Shown: positions 13,087 to 26,054 of the stretch, in pieces
How positions within the stretch are numbered: the stretch's first letter is position 1
Layout: every line of letters begins with the position of its first letter
NCBI GenBank assembly: GCA_002007465.1
Contig: LNAC01000346.1
Span: forward strand, 1,386,322 to 1,450,321
Origin: Ailurus styani
Lineage: Eukaryota; Chordata; Mammalia; Carnivora; Ailuridae
Length of the DNA: 64,000 bases
Direction of reading: 5' to 3'
Notes under the pieces: generated by a model
The model's input: the letters and a program-made list of their open reading frames with translations, nothing else
Databases searched by the model: none
Told to the model about the DNA's origin: nothing
Made by a program: the position numbers and the translations under genes

Positions 13087-13723
13087 TGTGACATTTGCCC
13101 TCCCACCTCCATTTTGAAATGTAATGGTCTCCCTGCAGTAAGGGAATGAAGCCCAGACAGTTTCAGGTTCAAATGAGATAGGAAGGCTCAGTGGACTATT
13201 TGAGTGCCTGCTTCAGTAAAGTCTGAGGCAAACCTCTATCCATCTCCTTCCCAGTATTTTACCTCTTAGGCTAAGTTGAGTTCAGTTTATGTAACTTTCA
13301 TCCATAGGGTTTCCTTGACTTTCTCAGCCAGACAGGCACTTACTATCAGAGTTGTGAACAATTTACAGCCCTCTATTACTCTACTTTTTCTTTCCTCTCA
13401 AGACAGAATGTCAGAATAGACGCAAAAGGGTTATTATTATAGGCTTAACCTAAATGTGTTCTGATTTACTTTAAAGAAAATCATTTGCAAAGTTTGCTCC
13501 TTTAACAAATATCAAATTACTTGAAATTCACCTCCAACTAATCATGACCCATCAGTGTATCCACACCACTCTTGAGAATTGCAATGCCACCTCGAGGAAA
13601 ACGAATGGTTCTAATTTGCTACTCACACATATGGCTGATCATTGAGCAACCTCAGTGGGACTCCTCCTGAGAACAAAATGAATCTTACTGTACAACTAGT
13701 AGAAGGCTATTCTTACTCTCACT
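13085..13723. other. Unique stretch, no gene seen
   Basis: No repeat family or gene recognised. Confidence 0.5.
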
Positions 13724-13869
13724 GCTCTTTGCTCCCTCCTCTCTCCTTCCTCTCCTTCCTTCCTACCTTCCTTCTTTCCTTCCTTCCTTCCTTCCTTCCT
13801 CCCCTCCCCTCCCCCAACTCCCCATCTGCCCCCTTCCCTCCCTTCTCATTCTCTCTCTCTCTCTCTCTT
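13724..13869. repeat. Polypyrimidine (CTTC)n/(CT)n tract
   Basis: About 145 bp almost purely C/T on the plus strand: seven consecutive CCTT units, then C-rich, then (CT)n. Frames through it (Ser/Leu/Pro-rich on plus, Glu/Lys/Arg-rich on minus) are composition artefacts. Confidence 0.95.
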
Positions 13870-14269
13870 TGGAAATTCTCCTTCTTTCTGGTATCCTGGA
13901 TCAATAAATAGCCTGAAATTGTCAACTGGTAAAAAAAAATTATATAAATATATACATACCAGATTATTCAGCAGTATTTACCATCCTACAGAATCAGAAC
14001 ACTCTGTTCCTGATATATCTGATTTAGTTTAATTGTTGGAATTAAAATGCTAATTTTTTGATATATAACTTTAAAAATATATGTTAAAAAATAAAATAAA
14101 AATATATGTTAAGAAAACCTAAGAAGTGAAACATAGCTTTGAAGTAGCTTATCTTTGGACACAATATCCATGTCATTAGTTCATATAAACCCTGATCAAA
14201 ACTGGGCCAGATACAGGCATATGAACCGATGGAGATGGGAATTACGTGAGGTTGGCCTTTTAGCATCAT

Positions 14270-14460
14270 AGAAATTTTAGAGCTTCCAGGGACCTAGGAG
14301 ATAATATAGTCAAACTCTCCAATTTTAAGGATAATTGAATTTAAATCAAGAGAGGTTAAGGGAATTACATTTAAAAAAAAAAACAGCTAATTGATGGCAG
14401 AGCACAGATTAAAATCGGGGTCACCTATCTCTCAAGTCAAACATCTTGTCTCTGTAACAT
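14270..14460 (-). repeat. MIR-family/CORE-SINE-like relic
   Basis: 'attttagagcttccagggac', 'ctaggagataatatagtc', 'agagaggttaagggaatta' and 'tgatggcagagcacag' follow a known order in MIR-like ancient SINEs (gagctggaagggacc...agatcat...gaggttaag...ggcagagcc). The exact subfamily is uncertain. Confidence 0.5.
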
Positions 14461-15436
14461 GTTCTATGTTAGCCTAAAATAAAATTAATGAGATAAACAT
14501 TTCATTATTATTATTATTTAAGTTTGCACAAGGCAACTATCCATATAGCATTTTCCTTCCTTTAAAAAAAAGTTGGCACTTGATATTTCATTGTGATTTG
14601 ACTCTGTAACAGAAATAACTTTTGACTGAAATATTCACTTTAGTGTCTTTAGAAATATGCATGCTTTTGTCTATCAACTTCCACAGAATATATAAACAGA
14701 TTACAGTAATTATTTTATAATAAAAGTTAACCTTTTTAAAAAAGCATCATTTAACTGCTGAACATAAGAGTAAAGCATTTTCATTAGGATGAATTCACAT
14801 TGTTTCAAGGCAAAAATATGTTTTTCTCTCCTACAAAACTTGTTGAACAAGTATAGCTTGAAGCAGGAATATTTAGATGGAGAATATGATTTGGTATCCC
14901 CCTGAGGTAAGATCAGTTTTCAAAGGATTAAGCTTGGAAACCTTCTCAAATGATTTACCTGCTTGTCTGGTTGGTCATGAGAGTTGAGGTGGCACTGAGT
15001 CTTGTTTTACTTTTCCACCTGGGTGGGCTTAATTCTGTAAACCAGGTACAGAAATTTTTGTGAATTATTTTCCACTAAAAATTTGCTCTTGGCATGATGG
15101 AAAATAAAGACTGAAACACCTGTGTACCAAATACAAACAGCTGTGTGCCTTACAGACTCGCCGTGGCGTATACCACATACCAGACCTTTGTTTGACCTGC
15201 CTGTGAGAGTGAATGCTGGGAAGAGTGAACCAAAGGAGGATGACAAATCTGAGAGCTAAACTCCACTCTCCTGGTTCCTCCCAGCAAGTTTGAAAGGCTT
15301 TGTTCTTTAGGATCTAGTTTGCTATTCATTGGCTTGAGCCATAATCTTTCTTTTTTTTTCTGTTCTTATATACAACCATCTTTTATTGATTCGTTTTGCT
15401 TTCCTGATTGGTAAATCTCAGGGACACATGAGGATT

Positions 15437-15437
<1 letters not shown>
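14461..15437. other. Unique stretch
   Basis: Contains a short ATT run (14503-14519). No gene seen. The 79-codon minus frame (15007-15246) has no domain that I recognise. Confidence 0.5.

Positions 15438-15501
<64 letters not shown>
15438..15501. repeat. (GT)32 microsatellite
   Basis: A perfect dinucleotide run of 64 bp without interruption, the longest pure GT run in the window. Uninterrupted tracts of this length are usually length-polymorphic. Confidence 0.98.
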
Positions 15502-15503
<2 letters not shown>

Positions 15504-16550
15504 GGGGAAAAAGGAATAAGAGATAACTGCAAATATTAAATTTTAAAATAATCTATTAATTAAAGTTTTTAAAATATATAATTAAAAAGCACAATTTATA
15601 GACAGAAATTGTGTTTCATGAGTTTTAGCCACAGAACAATTTCTATAAAATGGAACTTTCAAGTAGATTATTTCTCTCAATCCCTGGGGCAGCTGGTTCA
15701 CTTGGTGAATAGGTTGGTATTTGTCATATGACTAGAACCCATTTTCTCTGCTTCTATTCATTCATACTTCTGAAGCGATTTGCTATCATGAGACAAATTG
15801 AAGAATCATTATCTTTCGTAACACATACAGAGGGGCTATATATTGTAGACAATATCGTCTTTCCTCCTATCTCATTCTGATTTCCTCTCTCCTCTTTCTC
15901 TGTTTATTTCTTAGTTACCTCTTTTGAAGTGCACTAATTTCAAAGGCACAGATACATACCCATTTGGAGCTACTAAAATATGGACCCACAAAACAAAACT
16001 GGGTCAACAGTTTTAACCCAAGTCAAAATTAATACTTCCGGACAATTACATTCACTAAAACTTGAATAGAAACATTAATGTGAATAAAGGAAAAAATCAG
16101 ATCATCGGATTTATAAAGAAGTTTTACCTGGTTTTTGAGTATAATTAGAAACTCATTTTGCCAAATGTTCAGGTAATTCTGGTACTTGGGTAGATACTAG
16201 CAACACAATCATATACTTTCAAAAGCCATTGACTATCTTTTACTTTACAACGCTGGCCCTCACCTTTAACCTTAATCAAGGAAGATACAGGAGGGCCTGG
16301 TGAAGTGGGCTCAAATCTGGCAACACTCTTCAAAGGTTATGTCTCACTGAAATCCAGCCAGAAAGATCATTCTCAGAAATTCCGGAACACACACTACCAA
16401 AGAGGCAAATATTATGATTATAATAACACGTTTCTCATAGTGTCTTTGACGTGAGGAAATAATATGTTATACACCAGGATTCCTTTCAATTACTAAATGA
16501 AATTACTTAATGTGTTTGCTTGCCATTGTCTTTCTCACAAATTTATAACC
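15502..16550. other. Unique AT-rich stretch
   Basis: No gene or named repeat. Confidence 0.5.
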
Positions 16551-16552
16551 TT

Positions 16553-16640
16553 CTTTAAGGCAGGTACCATGTCTGTCCTGTTGAAAGATAAACCCAGAGT
16601 GTCCATCACCTTGGCTGTCGCAGCTTGGATAACTGATGGA
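16553..16640 (+). repeat. L2 LINE 3' end relic
   Basis: 'ttctttaaggcaggtaccat', 'gtctgtcctgttgaa' matches the L2 3' UTR phrase 'cttgagggcagggaccatgtctgtcttgtt'. It lacks the usual 'aataaatattt' end. Confidence 0.5.
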
Positions 16641-17551
16641 ACTTATAAATATAATAACTAAAACAAAACATTCAGTTAGTTTAGTAAAGTTATATCACAG
16701 TTTATGTCTCTTGGGCCATTTCAGTTGATCACATAAAAAAACCAAAAACCAAAGAAAATTTAGAACTTGTGAAAAGAAAGCCAGACATAGACAAGATAAT
16801 ATCACATGCACCTGTTGTTGTTCATTTTATGGAATTTGAAAACTTTTTTTTGCAAAAACTCAAGATCTAATACCTTTAAATGTTTATCACTTTACTAGTT
16901 TGTTAACCCAATACTGTGTAATCACTTATAATTATATAATGGGCTGTTTATATTTATTTTATCAGTAATTAATACTAAATTCTGCTGAGAAATAACAGTA
17001 ATAAAATAAATATATTTATTATTCAATTCAAATATGTTAAGTGACTTTGGCTAAAAGAACTTGGTTTGAGGAAGTAGGCAATAGAATAAAATTGTATTGG
17101 TAATAACATCTTGGGACAATTTTAAATATCATTTTCCTTCACCAGTACTATTTATTGGCTTTATTTTATTCTTCAAGTTGTATCACTCCTATTGACTGTA
17201 AATGAGACTAGATTACGAAGTCCGGTGCTGAAAGATATTTTCCCACACTTCTACCAAGTTAACCATAGTACAGGCAGGTCGGATTACACCATTATCTCCG
17301 AGCATCTGGAAAACTTATACTATTTAGTCCCTAGACACCAACAAGAAACTCTTCAGGGAATTTTCTATTTTTCTAGTCTAGCTTTTTTTTTCACCTTCAG
17401 AAATAAATAATAATTATGAGCTGAAATGTAAAGACAGTCATTTTCCAACAATATATTTTATTATCCAAATGGCAAAAGTAATGATTTTCAACATTGTACT
17501 TCTGAGGGTATGTCTATCTCATTTCAGAAATATGCAGTATGGTTAAAATTC
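16641..17551. other. Unique AT-rich stretch
   Basis: Very AT-rich at 16850-17030. No gene recognised. Confidence 0.5.

Positions 17552-17605
<54 letters not shown>
17552..17605. repeat. (GATA)n microsatellite
   Basis: About 13 uninterrupted tetranucleotide units, ending in 'gatctatatg'. Confidence 0.97.
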
Positions 17606-17806
17606 CTATATGTCCATCCTAGAATCACAGATTCCATATTTGAGAATATATCAATATTATTTGTCAGGTTCTTTGTTAACCAGGTCTTTTGCCAGTGCAT
17701 TAATGTAGGAGTGAAATAATAACACTGCTATTTCAGACACAGAGAAAGCTCAAATAACTGATCAAGGGAAATCTAAATTCAACTAAAATTTCAAAAAATG
17801 CTTCTT

Positions 17807-18001
17807 TTTTATTTTTTTAAAGATTTTATTTATTTATTTGACACAGAGAGAGAGATCACAAGTAGGCAGAGGAAGGCAGAGAGAGAGGAGGAAGCAGGCT
17901 CCCTGCTGAGCAGAGAGCCCGATGCGGGCCTCGATCCCACTGAGATCATGACCTGAGCCGAAGGCAGAGGCTTTAACCCACTGAGCCACCCAGGCCCCCC
18001 C
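17807..18001 (-). mobile_element. CAN-SINE, mustelid-type, minus strand
   Basis: Head in reverse: 'gccgaaggcagaggctttaa' then 'cccactgagccacccagg'. It is flanked by a perfect 15-bp target duplication 'caaaaaatgcttctt' (17792-17806, 18002-18016). The low divergence suggests a young insertion. The frame 17830-18021 (minus) is SINE read-through. Confidence 0.97.
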
Positions 18002-18016
18002 CAAAAAATGCTTCTT

Positions 18017-20335
18017 AACACTATCTTTGCTTTTCCTTAAACTTAGGTATTCATATCAAGGTCAATAGCATCCTAGAAATAGTAGTATACCAGCAATATT
18101 TCTCCATCCTGGCAATTTCCAAAATGTTTTCTGTGGGAGATTAGTTTCCTGGAATATTAATAGTTGTTACTTAGTAAAGTTTCTGAAATGTAAGATGTTT
18201 AAGTAATGGTGAAATAAAGAAAATCAGACAACAAATTTGGCTACTGTAAGACATTCTAAGACCATTAAGTATGTGACTGTGCAATGTGAATTTTGAGAGT
18301 AATAAAGTGTGAAAGTTGTCTTATATTTACTTGAAAGTGGTATCTTTTCCCCATGGCATGTTGGAAAGTCAGTGTTCCAAAGACCACTTTTTGGGAAAAT
18401 TGCCCCCACCTAAACTATCACTGTGTGAAAAATACCAAAATCTGTTGTAGGCAGTGCTAGGGATGCTGAGGGAGCAATTACATATGATTGGACATTCTCT
18501 ATGTAGAACATATACACCTGCAATTTAAATTTTTGATGGCATTCCCTGCCAAATGTCTGCTATGTTTGGTAGGCTTTGTATCCTGTTTCATGTTTTTCCT
18601 CCTCTCTGAAGAGTCATTTTTGACAGATAACCTTACTTTTCTTTGACTTCCAAAGGGGCATTCAATCGCTGGTTCAGCTGATCCCTCCCCAAAAGTCCTT
18701 ACCTGTCTCGTTCTGTGGGTCACTCACATTTCATCACTCATTCTCCAAAGTTTGTTAATCTTAATTCTCTTCAGTTTAAATAAAAAATAATACTGTATTT
18801 ACATGAAATGGCAAAGAACAACTATGGACGTCCTATTTCCTTCAATATAGACTCTTCGAGATCAAAAAGGGTTTCTGAGATTATATGCACATCTATCAAT
18901 TTAGATTAGGGCCCATTTTTAACCATTTCAATTTTATCTCTTAATTTTCTGCTTAAATGAAAGTATTTCCACCTTCAGAGTATGTTTAACTTGTCTCGGG
19001 TGAACCTAAGTGGATGATCTACTTTGCAGTTTGCAGATTTACCTTCAAGGTTCTCAGGCCACTCTTACTCAGTTCGGTTAAGCGGCTTCCTCCTGTTGAT
19101 TCTGCCTTTCCTTTGGTCAGTAAACAATGTACAATGCAGGAAAGGTCTCTGAAATTCCCAACAATTATTTCCCCCTCTTCCTACAATTAGGGAGCAGAGA
19201 GAAGAGAGAGAGGAGGGAAAAAATACACAGTTCTGCTTAGACTGTCACTTTGCATCAATATGAGAGGGAACACACATTCCTGGCCTGAAAGGGGCTGCCG
19301 GGAATAATTAAGCACGGGGCTGAGAGTGAACCGGGGAAACATTCCAGTTTTTCACAAGTCAGGTCTTCACTGTGTGATCTCCAACATAACGGAAAAAAAA
19401 AATTTTTTTTTTTACCAGAATATATGGTCATTCATCTTTAAGTCGTGTATATGTACTGTATTTATACATTACATACATTATTAAACACCCAAAAGAGAAA
19501 TTTTAAGTTAGTGTGGTAAACACGGTGACCAAAAGATTTATTTTCCAAACAGGGTCTCTTTTGAGAACAAAAGGGGGTGCCATTAATAATGATATTGAGA
19601 CAACTGTTGTAAATTGGAACTCCCTGAGGCAAAGCTGAATGGAGGAAATGTCTAACAAAGAAGATTAAATTAAAAATATTTCAAATGTCTTACTAATTAT
19701 ACTGGTTTTCTACTATTATTAGGTAGTATCTCAAAGTACAATATACACTGGGGGCTAAATTCACCATTAACTATAGGAATATTAATCTATATTTCAAGTA
19801 GATATTTTGATTTAAGGGGTTTCACCTTACTACTTAGTAAGTCTGATTGTATCATCATTTTTTTTTACTTACAATTGAGACCAAGGAAGACTTCCTATAA
19901 GAATTAAAAGGATTAGCTCTGTCACCTTCTGTTTTGTTTTCTTATATTTGCAAAAACAAATTTGCAAAAATGTTTTATAGTCTCTGTTCTGTTAGTTTAA
20001 TTATTGCTAGGAAACATAATAAATAATAAAATCCATAAATCCAATCCATGTACAAGGCATTGATGACAGATGCTATATGTTTGCTCCCCTTTGTGGAACT
20101 TCAAACTCTTACCTCAGGTTACTAGGTATGAATAACATGAAGCAATCTGACATTTGGATGAAATAAAAGCACCAATGTGAATATAATATTACATAAAAGT
20201 AAACCTTTATTTACTTTGTAGTTTTAAGGCAAATATAAATAATAGTTCTGATCTTTCCAAATTCCAATAGTGTGTATTTTCTGTACTGCTTGGGATGCAC
20301 ATACCATACCTAACATTAGAGCTATTTATCTAGAC
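18017..20335. other. Unique stretch with a motif-rich block
   Basis: No gene or repeat seen. 19000-19390 is visibly less AT-rich and dense in known factor motifs (see findings). A strikingly homopolymeric A9/T10 junction sits at 19392-19413. Confidence 0.5.
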
Positions 20336-20491
20336 CAGAGTTTTGTCAACTGTCATGTGCATACAACTACCTGAAGTTCTGGGGAAAATACAGATGTGAT
20401 TGACTTGATTTGTAGTATGGTCAAAGATTCTATATTTCTACCAAATTCTCAACTGTTGCTGGTCTAAGGACCACACTTTTCATTGCAAGAC
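20336..20491 (+). mobile_element. hAT-Charlie MITE relic (MER20/MER5-like)
   Basis: 'cagagttttgtcaactgtca', 'acctgaagttctggggaaaa', 'tacagatg' and, near the far end, 'ctggtctaaggaccacactt' follow the MER20-like consensus layout. Candidate 8-bp target duplications are 'atctagac' (20328-20335) and 'ccctagac' (20492-20499), matching at 6 of 8 positions. Non-coding DNA transposon. Confidence 0.55.
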
Positions 20492-20939
20492 CCCTAGACT
20501 ATTTAATACAGTAATCACTAGGCACACACGATTGTTGAGCATTTAAAAATGTAGTTAATCTAAGTTGAGGTTGACTGTAAATGTGAAATACACACCAGAT
20601 TTCAATGGCAGTATGAAAAAATATTTCATTAATGATTTTAATATTGATGATATGAAACAATAATTTTGACCCTAATGATATAAAAATGATATTTAATATA
20701 GAGTATGGATATATTAATGATATTTAATACGACTCCTAGGAACTTCAAAATTATTTCTGTGTTTCACATTATCGTTCCTTTGGATGCTGCGCTCAAGTTC
20801 ACAGAACAGTGTCCTGATTATATAAAGTGATAGTGAAAACATCCATTATATGCCCCAATTAATATTTCCAGATTTGCCTTTGGCATTCCTCATTCCATGC
20901 CCTAAGTTTCAGTTCCATGATGTTATTTAGTATTCACCC

Positions 20940-21055
20940 AAAATCTATTCTTTCATTTGTTTATTCAATAAATATTTATTGAGCATCTACAGTGAACCAG
21001 GCAACACTAGAAGGTAATGGGGGTAGAGCAGGGAAAAGGATAGATACGGCCCAGC
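20940..21055 (-). repeat. L2 LINE 3' end relic
   Basis: 'attcaataaatatttattga', 'gcatctacagtgaaccaggc', 'aacactagaaggtaat' matches the reverse of the L2 3' end (caataaatatttgttgaatg preceded by gcctggcacatag). Confidence 0.65.
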
Positions 21056-22119
21056 TTCAATGGGCAAATTATCTCTAATTCTTATTTCAAAAAGGAAAAT
21101 TCCTTTTATCTCTTACATTCTCTCTCGCTCGCTCTCTCTTCCCCCCTTTTTTTTTGAAGGTACTTGCTAGCTTCTTAATCTGTACTTCTATAGTGACTTG
21201 AATATATTTCAAAAAAAGCACTTCCTAGTGTTATGTTTAATATATATTATTAAAACCATATTAATTATATGTTTTCCCAAATACAGATTGTTAATTAAGT
21301 CTTTGATGGTATGATTTAATCTCCATATCTTCTATTAAAAGCACAATTTCCATCTTATAGGTACTGAATAAACCAATTTTTGGGTCTTTTGCTATTTTAA
21401 AAATAAGATGGTAAAAATTTTAAACATCAGTCACTTCCACAATCTAATTTTAAAAATCAATGCTTATTTTAATTTGATTGCCATTTGGCATGGTTCACTC
21501 TAGCCTTCCTTCTGTTATTATAAATACCTTATGTAGTAAGGTACTGTCAAGCTCAGCAGAATTAAAATCAATTCAGCAAAATCTGAGCCATACTTAATGA
21601 TTGTTTTAGACTTCAAGTAATTAATTAACTCTTCTTGAATACTGGTCTTCTCATTATTAAAATGGTTTTTAATTACCACTGCATGTTTTTGTTGAAAAGA
21701 TTGAAAGATTCAAATCATGAAATAGTGCCTACTTTATAGCAGTCCCCCAATAAATATGAAATCTAACTAGTTAAGTCTTTTAGTCATTTTATTTCCTTTT
21801 TAGTAACTAAATGTAAAATAATGCTTGGTAGGTAGGGCATTAGACCACCTTCATGTTGTGCGTAAAACTTATAGATTTATATTTACCTAATGTCAAGTAG
21901 TAATCATTTTCCTCCATCTCAATTATTTCAGGTATAAAATGAGGGGGTTGGAAAAATAACATCCTGCTATTTTTAAAAGTCAGTGAGTACTTGCAGATGA
22001 TGATAAAGTCTTGAAAAAATTAGCAATACAAAGCTTTTTCTCATCTTCCTTTTTTTCTTCTCTCTCTCCCATTTCAGTCCAAAAGTCATTGCACAGTCAC
22101 AGCTAATAATAGATTAAAA
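21056..22119. other. Unique AT-rich stretch
   Basis: Contains a short CT tract (21119-21140). 21905-21955 ends in 'aaaatgagggggttgg', which could be a MIR3-type crumb. No gene seen. Confidence 0.45.
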
Positions 22120-24106
22120 ATTAATCTATTCTATAGATCCTACAGACACAAAAAGGATAATAATGAAATACCATGAACAACTCTATGCCCATAAATTTTA
22201 TAACCTAGATGAAGTGGGCCAATTCCTTGAAAGACAATAATTTACCAAAACTCATATAAGCAGAAATGTACTATGTGAATTGACCCATATTAAAGAAATT
22301 TAATCAATAGTTAATAACGTTCCAAAGCAGAAAGCATCAGGCCCAGATGGATTCAGGCATGAATTCTACCAAACATTTAAGGAAGAAATTGTATCAATTT
22401 TCTATAATCTTTTCCATAGGATAGAGGCAGAAGGAATACTTCCTAATTCATTTTATGAGTCCAGCATTTCCTTATTTACAAACTAGACAAAGAATTACAA
22501 GAATATTACAGATGAACATTTCTCATGAACATAGATGCAAAAATCTTCAATTAAATATTAGTAAATCAAATCCAACAAGGTATAAAGTGAATTACACATC
22601 ATAATCAAGTGAGATTTATTCCAGGTATGCAAGGCTGACTCAACATTCAAAAATCAATTAAAGTAATCTTTCTAAAGAAGAAAAACAACCTGATTTGTCA
22701 ACAGATGCAGGAAAAAGCATTTACCAAAATCCAACATCCATTCATGATAAAAACTCTCAGCAAATTAGCCTTCTTCAACTTAAAGAAGAATATTACAAAA
22801 AACGTACAGTGAACATGATACTCAGTGAGAAACCCAAAGTTTTGTGTATGTAGAAAATCCAAAAAAATTGGGCGCCTGGGTGGCTCAGTGGGTTAAAGCC
22901 TCTGCCTTCGGCTCAGGTCATGATCCCAGGGTCCTGGGATCGAGGCCCGCATCGGGCTCTCTGCTCGGCAGGGAGCCTGCTTCCTCCTCTCTCCTCTCTC
23001 TCTGCCTGCCTCTCTGCCTACTTGTAATCTCTCTCTGTGTGTCAAATAAATAAATAAAATCTTTAAAAAAAAAAAAAAAAAAGAAAATCCAAAGAAATCA
23101 ATTGGAAAACTCCTGGAACTAAGAAGTTATTATAGCAAGGTTGTAGTATACAAGGTTAAGAAACAAAAGTCAGTCTCTTTCCTTTATAGGAATGAACAAA
23201 TAGAAATTGAAATTAAATACAATATCATTTAAGTGAAATGAAATACTTAGATATAAGTCTAATGAATTATGTACTAGATCTATATGAGGAAAACTACAAA
23301 ACTCTGATGAATTAAATCAAAGAAGAACTAAATAAATAGAAATATTTTATGCTCATAGATGAGTAGATTCAATATTGTCAGGATGTTTGTTGATCTATAA
23401 ATTCAATAGAATCCCAATAAAAATCCTAGCAACTTATTTTATGGATATTGACAAACTAATTCTAAAGTTTATATGTAGAGACAATAGACCCAGAAAAGCC
23501 AATACAGTATTGAAGAAAAATAACAAATATGGAGGCCTGGCATTATCTGACTTCAAGGTTTACTATTAAGCTATAGTAATCAAGACAGTCTAGTATTAGT
23601 AAAATAATAGAGAAATATATCAATGAAACAGAACAGATACCCCAGAAATAGACTCCCTCCTTAGATATAGTCAACTGACTTTTGACCAAGAAGGAAAGGC
23701 GATACAATGAAGAAAAGATTACTTGTCAACAAATGGGGCTATATCAACTGGACATCCACATGCAAAAAAGATGAATCTAGACCAGATTTTACTCTATTAA
23801 CAAAAGTTAACTGAAAATGGATCACAGAATTAAATGTAAAATGCAGTGTATAAACCCCTAAAAAATAACACAGGAGAAAACCTCAATGACCTTGGGTGTG
23901 ATAATCACTTTTTAGACAAAACACCAAAGGCATGATCTCAGTGACTCAGCTATTGACTTAGTAACAAGTGTTCCACTCTGGTGGGGATGCTGATAGTGGG
24001 AAAGGCTATGTATGTGTGGGGGCGGGAGGTACATGAGAGGTCTCTGTACCTTACCTTCAATTTTGCAGTGAATCTAAAACTTTTCTGAAAAAAATGAAGT
24101 CTTAAA
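22120..24106 (+). mobile_element. Old L1 (L1M type), ORF2 3' half to 3' end
   Basis: Nucleotide words typical of mammalian L1 ORF2 run in order: 'catcaggcccagatggattc', 'gagatttattccaggtatgc', 'ttctaaagtttatatgtaga', 'aaatatggaggcctggc', 'atgatctcagtgactcag'. An old L1 3' UTR follows ('aggctatgtatgtgtggggg', 'ctctgtaccttaccttcaat'). The ORF is broken by many stops and indels. The 64-codon frame 23375-23569 preserves a piece of the ORF2 C-terminal half. A young SINE (22864-23081) splits the element. Confidence 0.9.
22864..23081 (+). mobile_element. CAN-SINE, mustelid-type, inside L1
   Basis: Head 'gggcgcctgggtggctcagt' then 'gggttaaagcctctgccttc', CT-rich tract, (AAAT)n and an 18-A tail. Target duplication 'agaaaatccaaa' (22852-22863, 23082-23093), perfect over 12 bp. 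It is younger than the host L1. The 69-codon frame 22844-23053 is read-through of the SINE. Confidence 0.97.
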
Positions 24107-24369
24107 ATATTTGAATCTATTAATATGAAATCATGGTTTATATATAGGTACAAGTACAGATACAGAGATAAGTGTGGAGCTGTGTATGTGCATGAATGTG
24201 TGTGAATATTTGTATTCCTAGTTCTTTCTGTCCACTGAGAAGGCCTATGAATAGCAAAACCCCTATAGCAAGAATTAGACCTAGCAGTCAGATCTTGGTT
24301 TCTACATACTATTTTCCACTGAAAGGAACCAGGGCTCCTTGAAGAAATGGCTAATTTCTGAGCTGCAGC
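24107..24369. other. Short unclassified gap between L1 pieces
   Basis: AT-rich, no recognisable feature. Confidence 0.4.
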
Positions 24370-25258
24370 AGAGAAAGTCCTAGAACATCATGTTGTCTCA
24401 GATAGTAATGAAGTACTTAAAGAATGATTTGAATATGTCAAAATGATTAAGGGTCTAGCTAAAAGAGCACTCACTGGTCAATTGTGGACAATTAAAAAAA
24501 TGATTCTAAAACAGTGAATAAAATTGGCATCCATTGGTTCACACTGATAAAAACAAATGAATAAATGAAGTGGGAGAAGATTAATATCTTCCTTACAGTA
24601 GAATATCAACTAATAAATGCACTGGTGTGAATAAACTTAGTAAATAATCATCAATAATGACCAAAGTAATACTACAGGAAAGAAATATCAATAGTTTCCA
24701 AAATTAATGAGAGAAGTAGGATGAGGAAAAGAATATGCAGTTAGTTTCAAAATATCTTTCTGCAAAATACTTACTGATTACAAAGAACAATAGAAATGTA
24801 CCTTTCTGGAAACCTGGCAGTGGCCACCTTAATCAAGTACTAAAGTTAACACCACCCAAAATGGGACACATCAATATCATATGCTCATTGATAGGATATA
24901 ACAAGGACAAGACATCATGCCTATGCTTTCCTGGCCAAAATGCATAAATTAGGTATAATCTTGAAGAAACACTAAACAGTCCTGCATTGAGGGACATTCT
25001 ACAAAATGAATGCCTTATATATCTTCAAAAATGTCAAGGAAATTGTGAATGTCAAGGGAAAAATGAGGAACTGCCCTCATGGAAGATATGAGAGTGATAA
25101 GACCACTGGAGGGCAAGGGCCCATGCTGGATTGGATTCACTGCCTGAGCAATTGACGAAAGTGCATGGTGGGTGAAGGGCATGTGGCTGTTCTTTGTAGC
25201 ATTTTTGCAGTTTTTTGGTAAATTTGAATTTTTTTTCAAATAAAATTAGTTTTAACCA
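24370..25258 (+). mobile_element. Ancient L1 3' UTR (L1M/L1ME-like)
   Basis: 'gggacattctacaaaatgaa' followed by 'tcttcaaaaatgtcaaggaa', 'gaggaactgccctcatggaa' and a terminal 'gtaaatttgaattttttttc' / 'aaataaaattag' follows the common old L1 3' UTR order. The 5' limit is uncertain. It is a different element from the L1 just upstream, which has its own 3' end at about 24106. Confidence 0.6.
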
Positions 25259-25870
25259 AAAGATGAAAGCAAAACAAAGCAGAGCAAAGCATTGTGTTTT
25301 TTTTTTAAATAATAGAAGGTAATAAATATTTTTTGCAGGTAGTCAAATGTATCAGAATTTGAAGCCAGTGTGCTCACAGAAATGTGTGATATTGGCCTGC
25401 TGCATATTCACTAATGATTATATTTTTTCCCTTTCTTGTGCTGACAAGTAACCTCAAATTTATATAGCTTATTCCTAATAGAATCATGTCAGTATTGTCT
25501 GACCTCCCAATCTATTTAGATGTTCTTTGCTATATATTTTCCACAGCATTCCACACAGTACACCTCTATCGCCACAAATCACAGGGTCTCTTGAGCTCAG
25601 ATATGAACTCTTTGGTAGAAGGAAACTTACTGTAAAATGTCACTATACCACTGCAATGAATATCGGAGATAAAGTTATAGTATGTCCTATCTGTGAACTA
25701 TGTATTTTTTATAAATGTAAAAACTTTGTCCTATTTAATTTTCTTTTTCATTGAAATGTCTATATAGAAATAATAAAATTGCACTGTCATTTTTGTTCTC
25801 GTTTTAATGACCAGGTAGAGTGTCACCATTATCTCGCTTTTAATTTTTCTGTTAAAATTTACAAATTTCC
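25259..25870. other. Unique AT-rich stretch
   Basis: No gene recognised. The 75-codon plus frame 25527-25754 has no domain. Confidence 0.5.
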
Positions 25871-26054
25871 AGGGATACCTGAGTGGTTCAATCAGCTGAG
25901 CATCTGACTCTTGGTTTCAGCCCAGGTCACGGTGTCATAGGTCTTGGGTTCTCCCTACACAGCAAGAATTCTGCTTGCAATTCTCTCCTTTTGCCCCTCT
26001 CCCTGCTTGCTCTCTCTCTCTCTCTAAAATAAATAAAAAATCTTTAAAAAAAAA
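25871..26054 (+). mobile_element. Old CAN-SINE, plus strand
   Basis: Head 'agggatacctgagtggttca', 'gagcatctgactcttggttt', then CT-rich and AAATAAAT tail. Target duplication 'acaaatttc' (25861-25869) versus 'acaaacttc' (26056-26064), one mismatch. The 'catctgactcttggttt' diagnostic belongs to an older SINEC subfamily. Confidence 0.92.

Noticed and set aside
13642..13911. Ser/Leu/Pro-rich frame and its Glu/Arg-rich antisense
   Set aside because: Both are translations of the polypyrimidine tract.
22844..23053. Recurring peptide 'AWVAQWVKASAFGSGHD' in several frames (also near 37527, 48107 and 62826)
   Set aside because: It looks like a conserved small protein family, but it is the CAN-SINE head read in one frame. 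The SINE is non-coding, and each copy sits within its own target duplications.
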